Below, piece by piece: positions 52,449-63,057 of a stretch of 64,000 nucleotides of DNA. Origin of the DNA: Lepisosteus oculatus (Eukaryota > Chordata > Actinopteri > Semionotiformes > Lepisosteidae); contig NW_027168257.1 in NCBI RefSeq assembly GCF_040954835.1, forward strand, positions 719,501 through 783,500, read 5' to 3'. The number at the start of each line of letters is the position of its first letter. The first letter of the stretch is position 1. A program made the translations under genes and the position numbers. The notes beneath the pieces were generated by a model. That model did no database searches. It was not told where the DNA came from and saw nothing but the letters and a program-made list of their open reading frames with translations.

Positions 52449-52982
52449 TTGTGTGTTCTTTCTGTCCTCGTCCACAAGACTGGGAACTGATATCCACATC
52501 ACCTTGCAGCATCTGCTTATGGCAAACGATGGAATGTGACTAATGACTGAACGAGCCTGGTGAATACTCATCACGTGGCACAATGAGAGCGTGCAGTCAG
52601 CTGTCCAAGGCAGCAACCTCATTGCTCGTTCAAAAGAACACGTACTGAAAACTCATCACCACTATGTCGTAAATGAGCACCGCGATCGGTTGTTGTCATG
52701 CGTCCTTACCTGGGAAATGCAGAAGCAAAAACTGCCCTCTCTCAGCCACCGAAACGTGTGCGGCTCGCCTTGCACTCTCTGCGCCTCGCATATTTATGGA
52801 GCTGTCTGCTCTTCTTTCTGTTGAAGTACGCAAGTTATGGGGCGTACTGCAGACTATGATGTGCTCAATGACAGCTTTCAAGATTTGAAAACTATGAGCT
52901 TGATGGCTCAAGTCGAACGAATGTGGTTGTTACGCAATTGATGATCAAACGCACGTATTCTAACGATTCGTGAGAGTATGTT

Positions 52983-53016
52983 CTAAAGGTCCCTGGCTCG
53001 ATCCCGGGTTTCGGCA
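52983..53016 (+). pseudogene. tRNA-Phe 3' half
   Basis: CTAAAGGTCCCTGGCTCGAT and CCCGGGTTTCGGCA equal the 3' half of tRNA-Phe-GAA; upstream is unrelated sequence. The same flank (GCGCTCTTTGTTCCTCTCTC) follows the Phe relic at 56363, so the two derive from one duplication. Confidence 0.82.
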
Positions 53017-53125
53017 TTTTGTTTCATCGCGCTCTTTGTTCCTCTCTCCAGCGCCCTCTGCCTAAAGTGACGCGTCCCTTTCTCAGCCCGAAACGCAAGC
53101 GAGACACCAGCAGCAGTCCCTACAG

Positions 53126-53198
53126 GTTTCCGTAGTGTAGCGGCTATCACGTTCGCCTAACACGCGAAAGGTCCCTGGTTCGAGACTGGGTGCAAACA
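53126..53198 (+). tRNA. tRNA-Val (AAC)
   Basis: 73 nt; GTTTCCGTAGTGTAGCGGC, anticodon loop CTAACAC, T-arm CTGGTTCGAGACTGG; acceptor 3' TGCAAAC has two changes from CGGAAAC, weakening the stem. Probably functional or recently decayed. Confidence 0.83.
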
Positions 53199-53772
53199 GC
53201 CTCTTCTTGCACGCTCCTGCACTTCACAGAGGTCTTGAACCACCAGTCATTTGTTCCCAATGTATTTCCGGTGCCTTCATGCACTCTTGTACCAAACGCA
53301 CGTTTTTTCTGTACCTGGAGCCGATCATTTGCAATTGGGCTGTCCCGACAGACCAAGACGAGCTCTGTCGGCTCAAAAGCAGCGCAACACCTGCGAGAAC
53401 AACAGAAAGATTAGTACCCAGCGGGGGCCTCTTAGTGAGCCCAAGATCTAATCAAGAATCGACTCCAGAAACAGGGCTTGGCGCATTGTTCCATACTCCG
53501 ACCACTCTTGGTGTAAACAGGTCCCTCCTGGTCTCTGCATGAAATGCACTTTCCTGCGTTTGCTTTGGTGTAACTGGCTTCCCATGCATGGGCGAATGTG
53601 AAGAAGATCCTTAGTAAGTCATTGAAGAAACCCGAGAAGAGGTCGGAGTGGCCTCTGTCGTTCATCAACGATCCAGTCAGGCAGTACTCCTCTGTAAAGC
53701 GCCGTTTGTTCACATCGATTGGCTTTTTTTTGCCTTCATTCATGCAAGTAGTAAAAGCAGACGCCCCTATTC

Positions 53773-53844
53773 TGCCGTGACCCGGATTTGAACCAGGGTT
53801 GTTGCGGCCACAACGCAAAGTACTGACCACTATACAATCACGGC
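53773..53844 (-). tRNA. tRNA-His (GTG)
   Basis: 72 nt; GCCGTGATTGTATAGTGG, anticodon loop TTGTGGC, T-arm TGGTTCAAATCCGGG, acceptor 3' TCACGGCA. Near-consensus, with T-loop TTCAAAT. Likely functional. Confidence 0.86.
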
Positions 53845-54045
53845 GAGTTACCGATACACACGTGGCAGGGCGGAAAAGGCTGTGCTCTCTTCATGTGACA
53901 TAATTCGGAAAAGTCCTGACGTTGCATTTCAACTGAGTCCCAGTATACATCGACCCTTCGACACTCTGAGTGACAACTCTCTTGCGTGTTTTCTCATATT
54001 TATGTAGTTTGCTTGCATGATGCCCGGAACAGCAGGGTTGTGCAC

Positions 54046-54117
54046 TCCCATATGGTCTAGCGGTTAGGATTCCTGGTTTTCACCCAGGCGGCCCGGGTTC
54101 GACTCCCGTTATGGAAA
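54046..54117 (+). tRNA. tRNA-Glu (TTC)
   Basis: 72 nt; TCCCATATGGTCTAGCGGTT, anticodon loop TTTTCAC and T-arm CGGGTTCGACTCCCG are exact. The acceptor 3' strand TATGGAA has lost one G against TATGGGA, so one pair is broken. TTTT follows 9 nt later. Confidence 0.86.
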
Positions 54118-54568
54118 CGTGTCAATTTTGCCTCCTGCTTTCCAAAAGATCAGCAGTGTGTACGAAGGAGCCACATTAAAACTACTCAACGTGCAAAACG
54201 TGCGAGAAGAGGGGGCGCTTGTTTCCAGCCGAAACTTCTCGCGTGTGAGACGAGCTGACCATCGCTGCAGGAGGTGGGAGGGTCACTCTGGTAGACAGGG
54301 CTGACCTTCGGCAATAGGATTTATACTCTCCAAGATGATATTTGCACTTTCTGGAGAGGCGATTTTCTCCACTTCAGTAGCCCGATTTCGTCGATTGCGT
54401 GGAGAGGGCTGTAGAATGTGGCGCCGTCTTTCCTGCTCCGTCCATGACAGGCGTGCTGGTCTCTGGAGAGAGAGCACGGTCCATCAGCGCACCCCAATAA
54501 AGGCACTGGAAGCAGCTGAATCGCATTGGCGAAGCTCAGCGCTGGGCCGCTGGGCACATCTGACCACA

Positions 54569-54641
54569 GTTTCCGTAGTGTAGTGGTTATCACGTTCGCC
54601 TCACACGCGAAAGGTCCCCGGATCGAAACCGGGCGGAAACA
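54569..54641 (+). tRNA. tRNA-Val (CAC)
   Basis: 73 nt; GTTTCCGTAGTGTAGTGGTT, anticodon loop CTCACAC, acceptor 3' GCGGAAACA; T-loop GATCGAAA for GTTCGAAA. Near-consensus and likely functional. Confidence 0.87.
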
Positions 54642-54796
54642 GACCAGACTTCTTCTGTCGCCACGCACAAAATGGGATTGGGGATTGGGGATTCGCCTAG
54701 TGATCGAACAGACCCACTCACCTCTTAGTGTGGCGGGATCTGCACAGTGCATGTCGCAGCGCATCCTGCTTTCACTTCAATGCGCGTCCTGATGTA

Positions 54797-54852
54797 CCCC
54801 GGTCTCCCGCGTGACAGGTGGGGACAGGTGACAGGTCCTATACTAACGAGGA
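54797..54852 (-). pseudogene. tRNA-Asp relic with rearranged D-arm
   Basis: Keeps the anticodon arm (CCCGCGTGACAGGTGGGG in reverse) and the 5' tail (TCCTCGTTAGTATAG), but between them GACAGGTGACAGGTCC replaces the D-loop, and the acceptor 3' strand is missing. A near-identical relic sits at 56750-56806. Confidence 0.78.
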
Positions 54853-55264
54853 AGACATCACTCTCTCCGACCCCCGGCATCGTGTCCCGACCCACCGTGC
54901 TGGAAGCCGACTCGTGCTGTGATTCCTTTACGGAGCAGAAATGACAACCGAGGAGCCGAGAGATCATTTCAGCATTTCGCGTCTGAACGGAAAACACAAA
55001 CGACCAACTCGGAATGATTTGCCTTTGACGCTTATCAAAGCGTTCTTTGTGCATCGAACAGACCCACTCACCTCTTAGTGTGGCGGGATCTGCACAGTGC
55101 ATGTCGCAGCGCTCCCTGCTTTCACTTCAATGTGCTTCCTGATGTCGAGTCGTGTGCCGTGCGGAGGCTCTGAAAGCGAGAGCAATGAAAAGGTGCACGA
55201 CGCTGTGTTAGAAAACAGAGAAGTGAAAGGCAGTCCTTTCTCTAAGGAGGTAAAAGAAAAGCTA

Positions 55265-55336
55265 CTCCCCGTCGGGGAATCGAACCCCGGTCTCCCGCGT
55301 GACAGGCGGGGATACTTGCCACTATACTAACGAGGA
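55265..55336 (-). tRNA. tRNA-Asp (GTC)
   Basis: 72 nt; TCCTCGTTAGTATAGTGG, anticodon loop CTGTCAC, T-arm CGGGGTTCGATTCCCCG, acceptor ACGGGGAG: essentially the vertebrate consensus. Likely functional, and the source of the two Asp relics. Confidence 0.92.
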
Positions 55337-55499
55337 AGACATCACACGCTCCGACCCCCGGCATCGTGTCCCGACCCAGCGTGCTGGAATCCGACGCGTG
55401 CTGTGATTCCTTTACGGAGCAGAAATGACAACCGAGGAGCCGAGAGATCATTTCAGCATTTCGCGTCTGAACGGAAAACACAAACGACCAACTCGGAAT

Positions 55500-56362
55500 G
55501 ACTTGCTTTGGACGCTTTTCAAAGCGTTCTTTGTGCACGACAACTGCGCCGCCTAGCAGATACAAATGGGTTGTACAACTTTGAAGTAGCAAATGGAAGA
55601 GGGCTAAGCCTCCTCTCTTTTAGCCCAGGTTCGATCTGTCTCCCAGAATCACCAGGGCGCACGCACACACACACACCCATGCCGTTGAAGTACTCTGCTT
55701 CATTTCTAAGGGCAACTCAACATTCACTCCTACCCCGAGTGCAGAAAAGACAGCGTCTGCAGCAACAGCAGCTCAGGTCTCTGCACAGGAGCTAAGCTGC
55801 CCCCATCTCCTCTGCTCTGCGGCTCCTACTGAGTGGAGTCCTGCCTGGAGCCGTGTTTGCAGGCGGCGGCTCCCCGCACCCTGTCTGTGCGTCGTGTCCA
55901 AGAGCTCCTGGGAGGAAGAGAGAGCCCTCCGACTCGGGGGCTTTTCCACGGTCTGTGTGAGGAGGGGCGGGTGTGTCCAGCAGCTTATCGAGCGGAAGCC
56001 TGGGGCGGCGGAGAGCTGTGATCGTGCAGACCTTGAGGTGTCACCTCTTTGTCTGCTTTCCCGCCCTCCCTCCGCCCAAGCTCTGCTCCAAAGTAGCCCG
56101 GCAACCCCTCACACCTGCACGTGTCACAACCTAAGGTGTGGTCATGAGACACCCATGGGGTGTTGTTCTGTTCTTGCTAATTGTTTCCTGCCCGTCGCAG
56201 GCAGGAGTCCATGCGAGGAAGATGCGCTGGACAGAGCTCAGAGGACGCACCTGGGTGGCTTTCCTTCTGAGTGACGTTCCTGCAACACTCTCCCGCTACT
56301 CTTGGTGCGCTCATGCCGCAACACAGGAAGGCTGGAGCAGGTGGCTGTGGGCTCTGTGCACC
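55500..56362. other. GC-rich spacer
   Basis: No gene recognised. Overlapping frames of 60-126 codons lack motifs. The run from 55600 to 55660 contains a GGTTCGATC box-B-like word but no cloverleaf. Confidence 0.4.
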
Positions 56363-56423
56363 GCCGAAATAGCTCAGCTGGGAGAGCGTTAGACTGAAGA
56401 TCTAAAGATCCCGGGTTTCGGTG
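56363..56423 (+). pseudogene. tRNA-Phe (GAA) with T-arm deletion
   Basis: GCCGAAATAGCTCAGCTGGG and the anticodon arm (ACTGAAGATCT) are perfect, but about 13 nt of the variable loop and T-arm are missing before CCCGGGTTTCGG, so box B is gone. Confidence 0.85.
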
Positions 56424-56524
56424 TTTTGTTTCATCGCGCCCTTTGTTCCTCTCTCCAGCGCCCCCTGCCTAAAGTGACGCGTCCCTTTCTCAGCCCGAAA
56501 CGCAAGCAGCAGCAGTCCCTGCAG

Positions 56525-56597
56525 GTTTCCGTGGTGTAGCGGCTATCACGTTTGCCTAACACGCGAAAGATCCCCGGATCGAAACTGGGCGGAAACA
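56525..56597 (+). tRNA. tRNA-Val (AAC)
   Basis: 73 nt; GTTTCCGTGGTGTAGCGGC, anticodon loop CTAACAC, acceptor 3' GCGGAAACA. Small changes in the D-stem side (GTGG), anticodon stem (GTTTG) and T-loop (GATCGAAA). Plausibly functional. Confidence 0.84.
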
Positions 56598-56749
56598 GAC
56601 CAGACTTCTTCTGTCGCCACGCACAAAAGGGGATTGGGGATTCGCCTAGTGCTGTGATCGAACAGACCCACTCACCTCTTAGTGTGGCGGGATCTGCACA
56701 GTGCATGTCGCAGCGCATCCTGCTTTCACTTCAATGCGCGTCCTGATGT

Positions 56750-56806
56750 ACCCCGGTCTCCCGCGTGACAGGTGGGGACAGGTGACAGGTCCTGTACTAA
56801 CGAGGA
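56750..56806 (-). pseudogene. tRNA-Asp relic, second copy
   Basis: Same rearranged structure as 54797-54852, with one or two base changes; its flanks (GGGATCTGCACAGTGCATGT etc.) are duplicated too, so relic and flank were copied together. Confidence 0.78.
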
Positions 56807-57128
56807 AGACATCGCTCTCCGACCCCCGGCATTGTGTCCCGACCCACCGTGCTGGAAGCCGACTCGTGCTGTGATTACTTTACGGAGCAGAAATGACAAC
56901 CGAGGAGCCGAGAGATCATTTCAGCATTTCCCGTCTGAACGGAAAACACAAACGACCAACTCGGAATGACTTGCCTTTGACGCTTATATACCTCTTAGTG
57001 TGGCGGGATCTGCACAGTGCATGTCGCAGCGCTCCCTGCTTTCACTTCAATGTGCTTCCTGATGTCGAGTCGTGTGCCGTGCGGAGGCTCTGAAAGCGAG
57101 AGCAATGAAAAGGTGCACGACACTGTGA

Positions 57129-57478
57129 AATAAACATTAATAAACGCATATATAACGTCGAAAACACATCTAACACTAGGAGTATACAGCACTCTGCACA
57201 GTGTACGAAGTAAATTATTTTCGCAGTAATTAATTATATTTACTATATTTATTATACACGTGTAAATTAATTACTGCGAAAATAATTTACTTCGTACACT
57301 GTGCAGAGTGCCGTATACTCCTAGTGTTAGATGTGTTTTCGACGTTATATATGCATTTATTAATGTCGTCGATTTTACGGTTGCAATTCGACGTTGATTA
57401 TACGTCGAGGCGACGTATATATACGTATAGCCGTATTTTCGGCGTGAATATACGTATATTCGACGAATCAATGCCCAC
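57129..57478. mobile_element. Fold-back DNA element, right half
   Basis: A large palindrome: arms of about 105 bp (57129-57236 and 57258-57366) around a short TATA-rich centre, followed by a single CpG-rich terminal repeat ending TCAATGCCCAC. The sequence mirrors 46966-47285. The left terminal part is lost. Confidence 0.72.
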
Positions 57479-58341
57479 AGCTTGGCATACAAGGGTTTTG
57501 TGGAGGGGTCTTGCCACCTGCCTGAAAAAAAAAACAGTAAAATGTTTGAGTGCCTATAGAGTTTCTATTTTTATTTTCTTGAGAAAAGTTGATACCATTT
57601 CCTGGAAACCCCGTCCCCCATCAGTGCGCGGTGCCCGGGGAAAAATCTGTAGGGGGGCGTCTGATATTCTGAGCGGGGGTGATATTTCGGTTGAAACGGA
57701 GCTGTACGGTGCAGCTACCCAAATGAAATCTCGCAGCTATGCCATTAATTAGTGCTTTATGATAGAAGATATCGACTAGCAATCTGGTATTTGCGATGAA
57801 GTTCAGTTTCACATTTTTCGTCACTCTCACTGGAGAGTATTGCCTGGAGCGAAAAGTACCATAAGCGTTCATTTTTGCAGCTACATGGACGTTCTGAATC
57901 GTTAAGAAAAAATGTTGTAAAACCAACAGAAAGCACAGACTGCTATAACTAGTCCTAGTTATATAACGATTTTAAGTATAATGATAAACTACTGCAAGGA
58001 ATCGGTCCACCTGAGCAAACAGGATCGTAATGTTGACACTCAATAACGACACTGATATGTGCAGCTCCTGGACGGATAGCCCTCCTGCCCATCAAACAGA
58101 CTGAGTGACTGTTCGTGTCATTTAGTGTTGTCTGACCATTGACAAAGTACAACTATTTTTTAGGGCGCAAATTAAGTTAGGTAAATCTTTTTGCCCAAAA
58201 CTGAAGGGGCAACATTCCCCCCTCCCCCCGTGATGCCAGGCCTGTCCCCATCCTATTCCATAATGTCATTATATATAATACCATACAACAGTGACCGATC
58301 CTTACTAACTACATGCGTTAAAATTGCACATCAGCTCATAG
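57479..58341. other. Unassigned spacer
   Basis: No gene or known repeat recognised. Confidence 0.3.
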
Positions 58342-59852
58342 CAGGGGGCACATAGCCGCGATGTATTATCAATGTTATATTTCAACCATAATATCGACAA
58401 CATTAATAAACGCATACGTTGAGAAAATATCGAACCCAGCATATTTTCCGCATATATACCACAATGCATTGCTAGTATTCGTTGGTCACAATTTTGGACA
58501 CGTTTTTCAAACGTAGAAGTATATCCGCAAATATCTCAGCAATCCTCTTTTGACGAGTAAGTATGAACAATAATAATACTATCTGAATACATACAGATCT
58601 TTCTTAATATTATTTTGATTAAAATAGTACGTGAATAAGCAAAAAATGGCACATAAAATAGTGTGAATGGGGAAGATGACACAAAATTGTTTTGCCGTTT
58701 CTCTATTCTTATTCTATGTTGTACTTTCAAACTTTGGGTACTCTTTAATTAGGACAGACTTTATTGCTCAACTGCTATGATGCAAGCCAAATTTTATACA
58801 TTTATTTCAGTTTTGAGCTTAGTAAACCGTTCACTTTTTAGATTATACTAAAGAAGATAATCATCATTTATTTGGGAAGTAATATTATACAATTTTCTCC
58901 TAGCTGCGGTGCTGAAGTCCCACCCTACATCAACAGAAAAAGAAATAAAGGAGCATGCAATGTGTTACTTGAAGAATGCATATGAAAGACAGGGGGCCAG
59001 GAGATCTGGACACTGAAAATAATAGGTTTTTGGTTCTAACTGTTAGGACAATTAGACAGGGTTTGCAAATAGTGGACAAAAATCGTCTTAACTTCCATTG
59101 TAATATTTTTTTTTCTTGGAAATATAGAAGTTGTACATTTTAAAATGTATATTTGAATCAAAATGTGGTTTTGAGTTAGTGTGTTAATGTAATTAGTTTT
59201 GTGTTTGTCATTACTATACTGTATATTGCCATGTTACCAGAATTTGTAGCTGAAGTTTAAGACTAGTTGTGTTTTTTATGATTATTGCCCATATGTTGAT
59301 TGTTGATTGATTGTATACAATGTATAATTTGAAATACATATGTTTCAGGTGTGAATGTGTATTTTCAGAATACATTTCTAAACCTAATCATTGGCTTGGT
59401 TTACTTGTTTCTACGCCTATAAAATCTATCTTTGATGTATAATAGACCTCTACCCATATACGTATAATAGACCTTTAATGTTATCCGTATAACAGACCTC
59501 TACCCATATACGTATAATAGACCTCTAAAGTTATACGTATAATAGACCTCTAAAGGTATACGTATAATAGACCTCTAACCATATACGTATAATAGTCCTC
59601 TAAAGTTATCCGTATAATAGACCTCTAAAGTTATCCGGAACTCCAACCATATATGTATAATAGTCCTCTAAATTTATCCGTATAATAGAACTCCAACCAT
59701 TTATGTATAATGAACGTCTAAACATAGACGTATAATTGACGTATAACTTTAGACGTATATTAGAATTTCATTCTAGACGAATTGTAGACCACATTTAGAC
59801 GTCTAAGGTATGCGTTTAATAGACGTATATTATACGTCTTTTGCCCACTGGG
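58342..59852. mobile_element. AT-rich non-autonomous DNA element, copy 2
   Basis: The same element as 26457-27834, about 1.5 kb, longer because its minisatellite is expanded. It ends TTTTGCCCACTGGG right next to the Polinton capsid fossil. Confidence 0.68.
59420..59830. repeat. CATATACGTATAATAGACCTCTAA minisatellite
   Basis: About ten or more imperfect units of 20-36 bp built on ATACGTATAATAGACCTCTA; each unit carries the self-complementary TATACGTATA. Expanded relative to 27540-27820. Confidence 0.75.
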
Positions 59853-60330
59853 ACTACTGAATGGCGTAGACCTGAAAATAAAACTCACGCGCAACAGAGA
59901 TGCTTTCTGCTTAATGAACAACATCGGAGAACACAAACTGAGCGTACTCTCTGCATCTTTGTTTGTGAACGCCGAAGCACTCCTGACGGTCGCACCACTA
60001 AATACCTAAATACCCCATAGACCGCGTACAGATGAAAGTCTTCAGCCTGCCTGCAGGGAGCCATGTGTGTAACCAAGAAAACCTCTTTCTCGGACAGTTA
60101 CCCAAAGTGGTAATTTTGGGGTTTGTGGACAAAGCGGCATTCAGCGGCAGTTTTACACAAAACCCCTTCAAATTTAAACACTACAACATTAACTTTCTGG
60201 CTCTCTACACGGACGGTGAACAAATCCCGACTAAACCGCTTCAACCGCTTCAACCAGACTTCCAGAATGGACATTGCGTCGGTGAATATTTTAATCTGGT
60301 GGAAACATCCGGGAAGCCTCTGAAAGTCTT
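59853..60330 (+). pseudogene. Polinton/Maverick major-capsid-protein-like fossil fragment
   Basis: Conceptual pieces resemble the F54H12.2-like protein family, the double-jelly-roll major capsid protein of Polintons. Characteristic stretches are LLNGVDLKIKL near the start and LPKVVILGFVD and NPFKFKHYNI further on. Only the front half of such a protein is represented and no other Polinton gene is seen, so it is a broken remnant with at least two breaks. It lies between the AT-rich element and the last tRNA-Ser unit. Confidence 0.75.
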
Positions 60331-60549
60331 TTTTTGTGTGTAACAAAGTTGCATTTTCATGTCCGGACGGGGAGACTTTATCATTCCGACATGAAGCCAC
60401 CCTTAAGTCCTCTGAGGCGTGTCTGTCTGCAAGGCTTGTATTTTGGAAATGTTTTTTTGAAACGGAGAACGACTTTGAAATAGGCTTCCGCCGGCGCCTC
60501 GCGATCCAGGTAAGATTGTAGCAAGAACGCAGCGGTGGCGGGGTTTGCT

Positions 60550-60631
60550 GTAGTCGTGGCCGAGTGCTTAAGGCGATGGACTAGAAATCTATTGGGGTCT
60601 CCCCGCGCAGGTTCGAATCCTGCCGACTACG
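60550..60631 (+). tRNA. tRNA-Ser (AGA)
   Basis: 82 nt; anticodon loop CTAGAAA, acceptor GTAGTCG/CGACTAC paired, T-arm CAGGTTCGAATCCTG exact. The D-loop has GAGTGCTTAAG and the anticodon stem ATCTATT, costing one pair. Confidence 0.83.
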
Positions 60632-60844
60632 TTGTCCACCTCCTGTCGTTGTGTTCTGGCGCAAGCAAAGAAGCGCACCTCTTTGCTGTTCCTGGTGGTT
60701 TTAAAACGCCAAATCGCTTGTACCCGCTGCCTTGGAAATAAATTCTTCAGCGTCTGCAAATGGCATTTTGCAGCTGGAAGCAGATGTCGACGCGTTTTGC
60801 ACAGAGCACCAAAAAAGCGTCTTTTTTGAAGGTCCAGGCACTGA

Positions 60845-60915
60845 GCATTGGTGATTTAGTGGTAGAATTCTCGCCTGCCACGCGGGAGGCTCGGGTTCGA
60901 TTCCCGGCCAATGCA
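60845..60915 (+). tRNA. tRNA-Gly (GCC), D-arm variant
   Basis: 71 nt; anticodon loop CTGCCAC, T-arm CGGGTTCGATTCCCG perfect. The D-arm reads GATTTAGTGG instead of GGTTCAGTGG, which alters box A. Confidence 0.8.
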
Positions 60916-61135
60916 GTAGCTTTTGCAGCGAGCGGCTCCATCACTTGCATCCCCTTGCAACTTGCAACTGAAAACCCACTGAAGCTAAGCAGGTGTGAGC
61001 CAGGTCAGTACCCGGATGAGGGTGAGCTACAGGGAAAAACAAAGCTTCCAGCTGGAAGCGGTGTTAATGGTGCCGGCGGGGGGGCATTCACCCTGAGGTC
61101 TGTGCGGGTCCCAATTCCCCAGCATAGTGACAGAG

Positions 61136-61436
61136 AAATAAACATATTTTGGCAACTTTGGTCACCCCCATTTAACTTCTGGGGCAGGAAAAGCACACTT
61201 TTCAAAACTTGTTTTTCAGCTCGAAATAAACGTATTTTTTCAAACCTTGGAATCCCAATGTAGCTGCCTGGCTCATTAGAGCCCACTGAGTCAGCCCTTA
61301 ACCCCACTGTGCAGAAGCTGTCAAAACGGGTTTTTCAGCAGAAATAAACACGTTTGGGCAACTTTGGTCACCCCCATTTAACTTCTGGGGCAGGAAAAGC
61401 ACACTTTTCAAAACGTGTTTTTCAGCTTGCTGTGAC
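61136..61436. repeat. ~208-bp tandem duplication
   Basis: GGCAACTTTGGTCACCCCCA and the next 40 bp (CTTCTGGGGCAGGAAAAGCA) occur at 61150 and 61358. Unknown family; GAAATAAAC words recur at the unit edges. Confidence 0.7.
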
Positions 61437-61499
61437 CTCTGTTTTACATCTCATCCAAAAGACAGCGCCCTTTTACAACACAGCGTCTCTGTCACTATC

Positions 61500-63057
61500 A
61501 TAAGTGACTGCCATCATAAGAATATGAGTCCAATATTTTAGAATATAGTCAGAATGACTTCTAACCTTACCTGTGGTGTCTTTAATCCCTATTGCTCAAT
61601 GCATGGTGTACGTACTGCATAGATGTGTCTTGAGAATGAGGAATGGGCCCCTGAGACCGTCATTTACCTGTTTCACAAATGATCGTATTTTACTAGAGAT
61701 TCTGTTTGGGATTCAGATGTGCATTCGGACAGCAATCCCTTTCAAGAAATGATACGTACTGGATGAGGTCAAAGGTGCTGGAACACTGTATTTAGGATGT
61801 GTTTGCAGTGATTGTGTGTCTCCTGCTTCATCGCAGTGATATATAGATGTGCTCCTGTAATTTATTGGTACATGCCCAGGGCAGTAAGCAGTCTGAGGAT
61901 TTATTTCCAGACGGCATAGAGCAGTGAAGCAGTGAAGTAGTGCAACACACTGGATCATTATATTATTAGAATCTATTCTACTTAAATTATTACATTATAC
62001 ACAATTTGAGTTCATTTTAAAAAGTAAAAGGTAATGAAAGGAATGCATTTTCATAAGAAAGATAATACCGATATGCATGTGATAATCTTCCTTATATCAT
62101 GTAGTGCGTCAGTTGGACACTTTGTGGGCTTGAAATACAAAGCAAATCATGTTCTATGGTACAAGTTAAATACAAAACGTAAGCTTTTATTTTAATTAGA
62201 TTTGTTTATAAAGCATAAGCAATCATTTATTACATTAATATATGTGAAAATGACATTTTAGCATCATAATATTACATAAAGGTCTCTAGCTTCAACACAG
62301 TGATATATATATATATATGCTCAGTGATTTATTGGTACATGCCCAGGTCAATAATCAGAATGAGGATTTATTTCCAGACGGGCTACAGGTAGTGTTGTGA
62401 AATACTTCAACACACTGGATCGCAGATTTAGACCCCCTGCACTCTTACTCCTTAAAAACCAAAGAAATGAAGATATGTAGCAATCACATTGTAACAGGGG
62501 TGACAGTGGCTTAATGCTTATACTAGTGGACTTTTGGTACCTTTAGGGTACGGTGTTCCCTGAAGGGCTCTCAAACCCCGCATTTCAGATGCCTAGCTGT
62601 ATCACTGATGTGTTGCACCTCAGAATCACTTTTAACCTTACCTCTGGTATCTTTAATCCCTATTGCTCAACGCATGGTGAAAGTATTGCATAATTGTGTC
62701 TGAAAATGAGCAATGGGCACCTGAGAGACTCATTTGCCTGTTTCACAAATGATCATATTTGACTAGAGATTCTGTTTGGGATTCAGTTGTGCATTCTGAC
62801 AGCAATCCCTTTCAAAAAACGATACATTCTGGATGAGGTCAAAGGTGCAGGAACACTGTATGTGTTTGCACTTATTCTGTGTCTCTAGCTTCAACACAGT
62901 GATATATATATATATGCTCAGTGATTTTTTGGTACATGCCCAGGGCAATAATCATTATGAGGATTTATTTCCAGATGTGCTAGGGGTAGTGTTGTGAAAT
63001 ACTTCAACACACTGGATCGCAGGTTTAGACCCCCTGCACTCTTACTCCTTAAAAACC
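61500..63057. repeat. Complex repeat, inverted match of 31345-33115
   Basis: Reads the same blocks in reverse (TGCATTCGGACAGCAATCCC, TGGTACATGCCCAGG, TACTTCAACACACTGGATCG). It ends exactly at CTTAAAAACC, where gypsy pol sequence begins. Confidence 0.72.

Larger units (their letters stand above)
60330..61135 (+). repeat. Ser-Gly-Ile tRNA unit, copy F (Ser and Gly only)
   Basis: Joins the TTTTTTTGTGTGTAACAAAG block, carries Ser-AGA and Gly, and breaks off in the Gly-Ile spacer. A small inverted piece of the same spacer is at 61437-61500. Confidence 0.8.

Noticed and set aside
55610-55660. Possible extra tRNA (GGTTCGATC word at 55628)
   Set aside because: A box-B-like word only; no matching acceptor, D-arm or anticodon arm.
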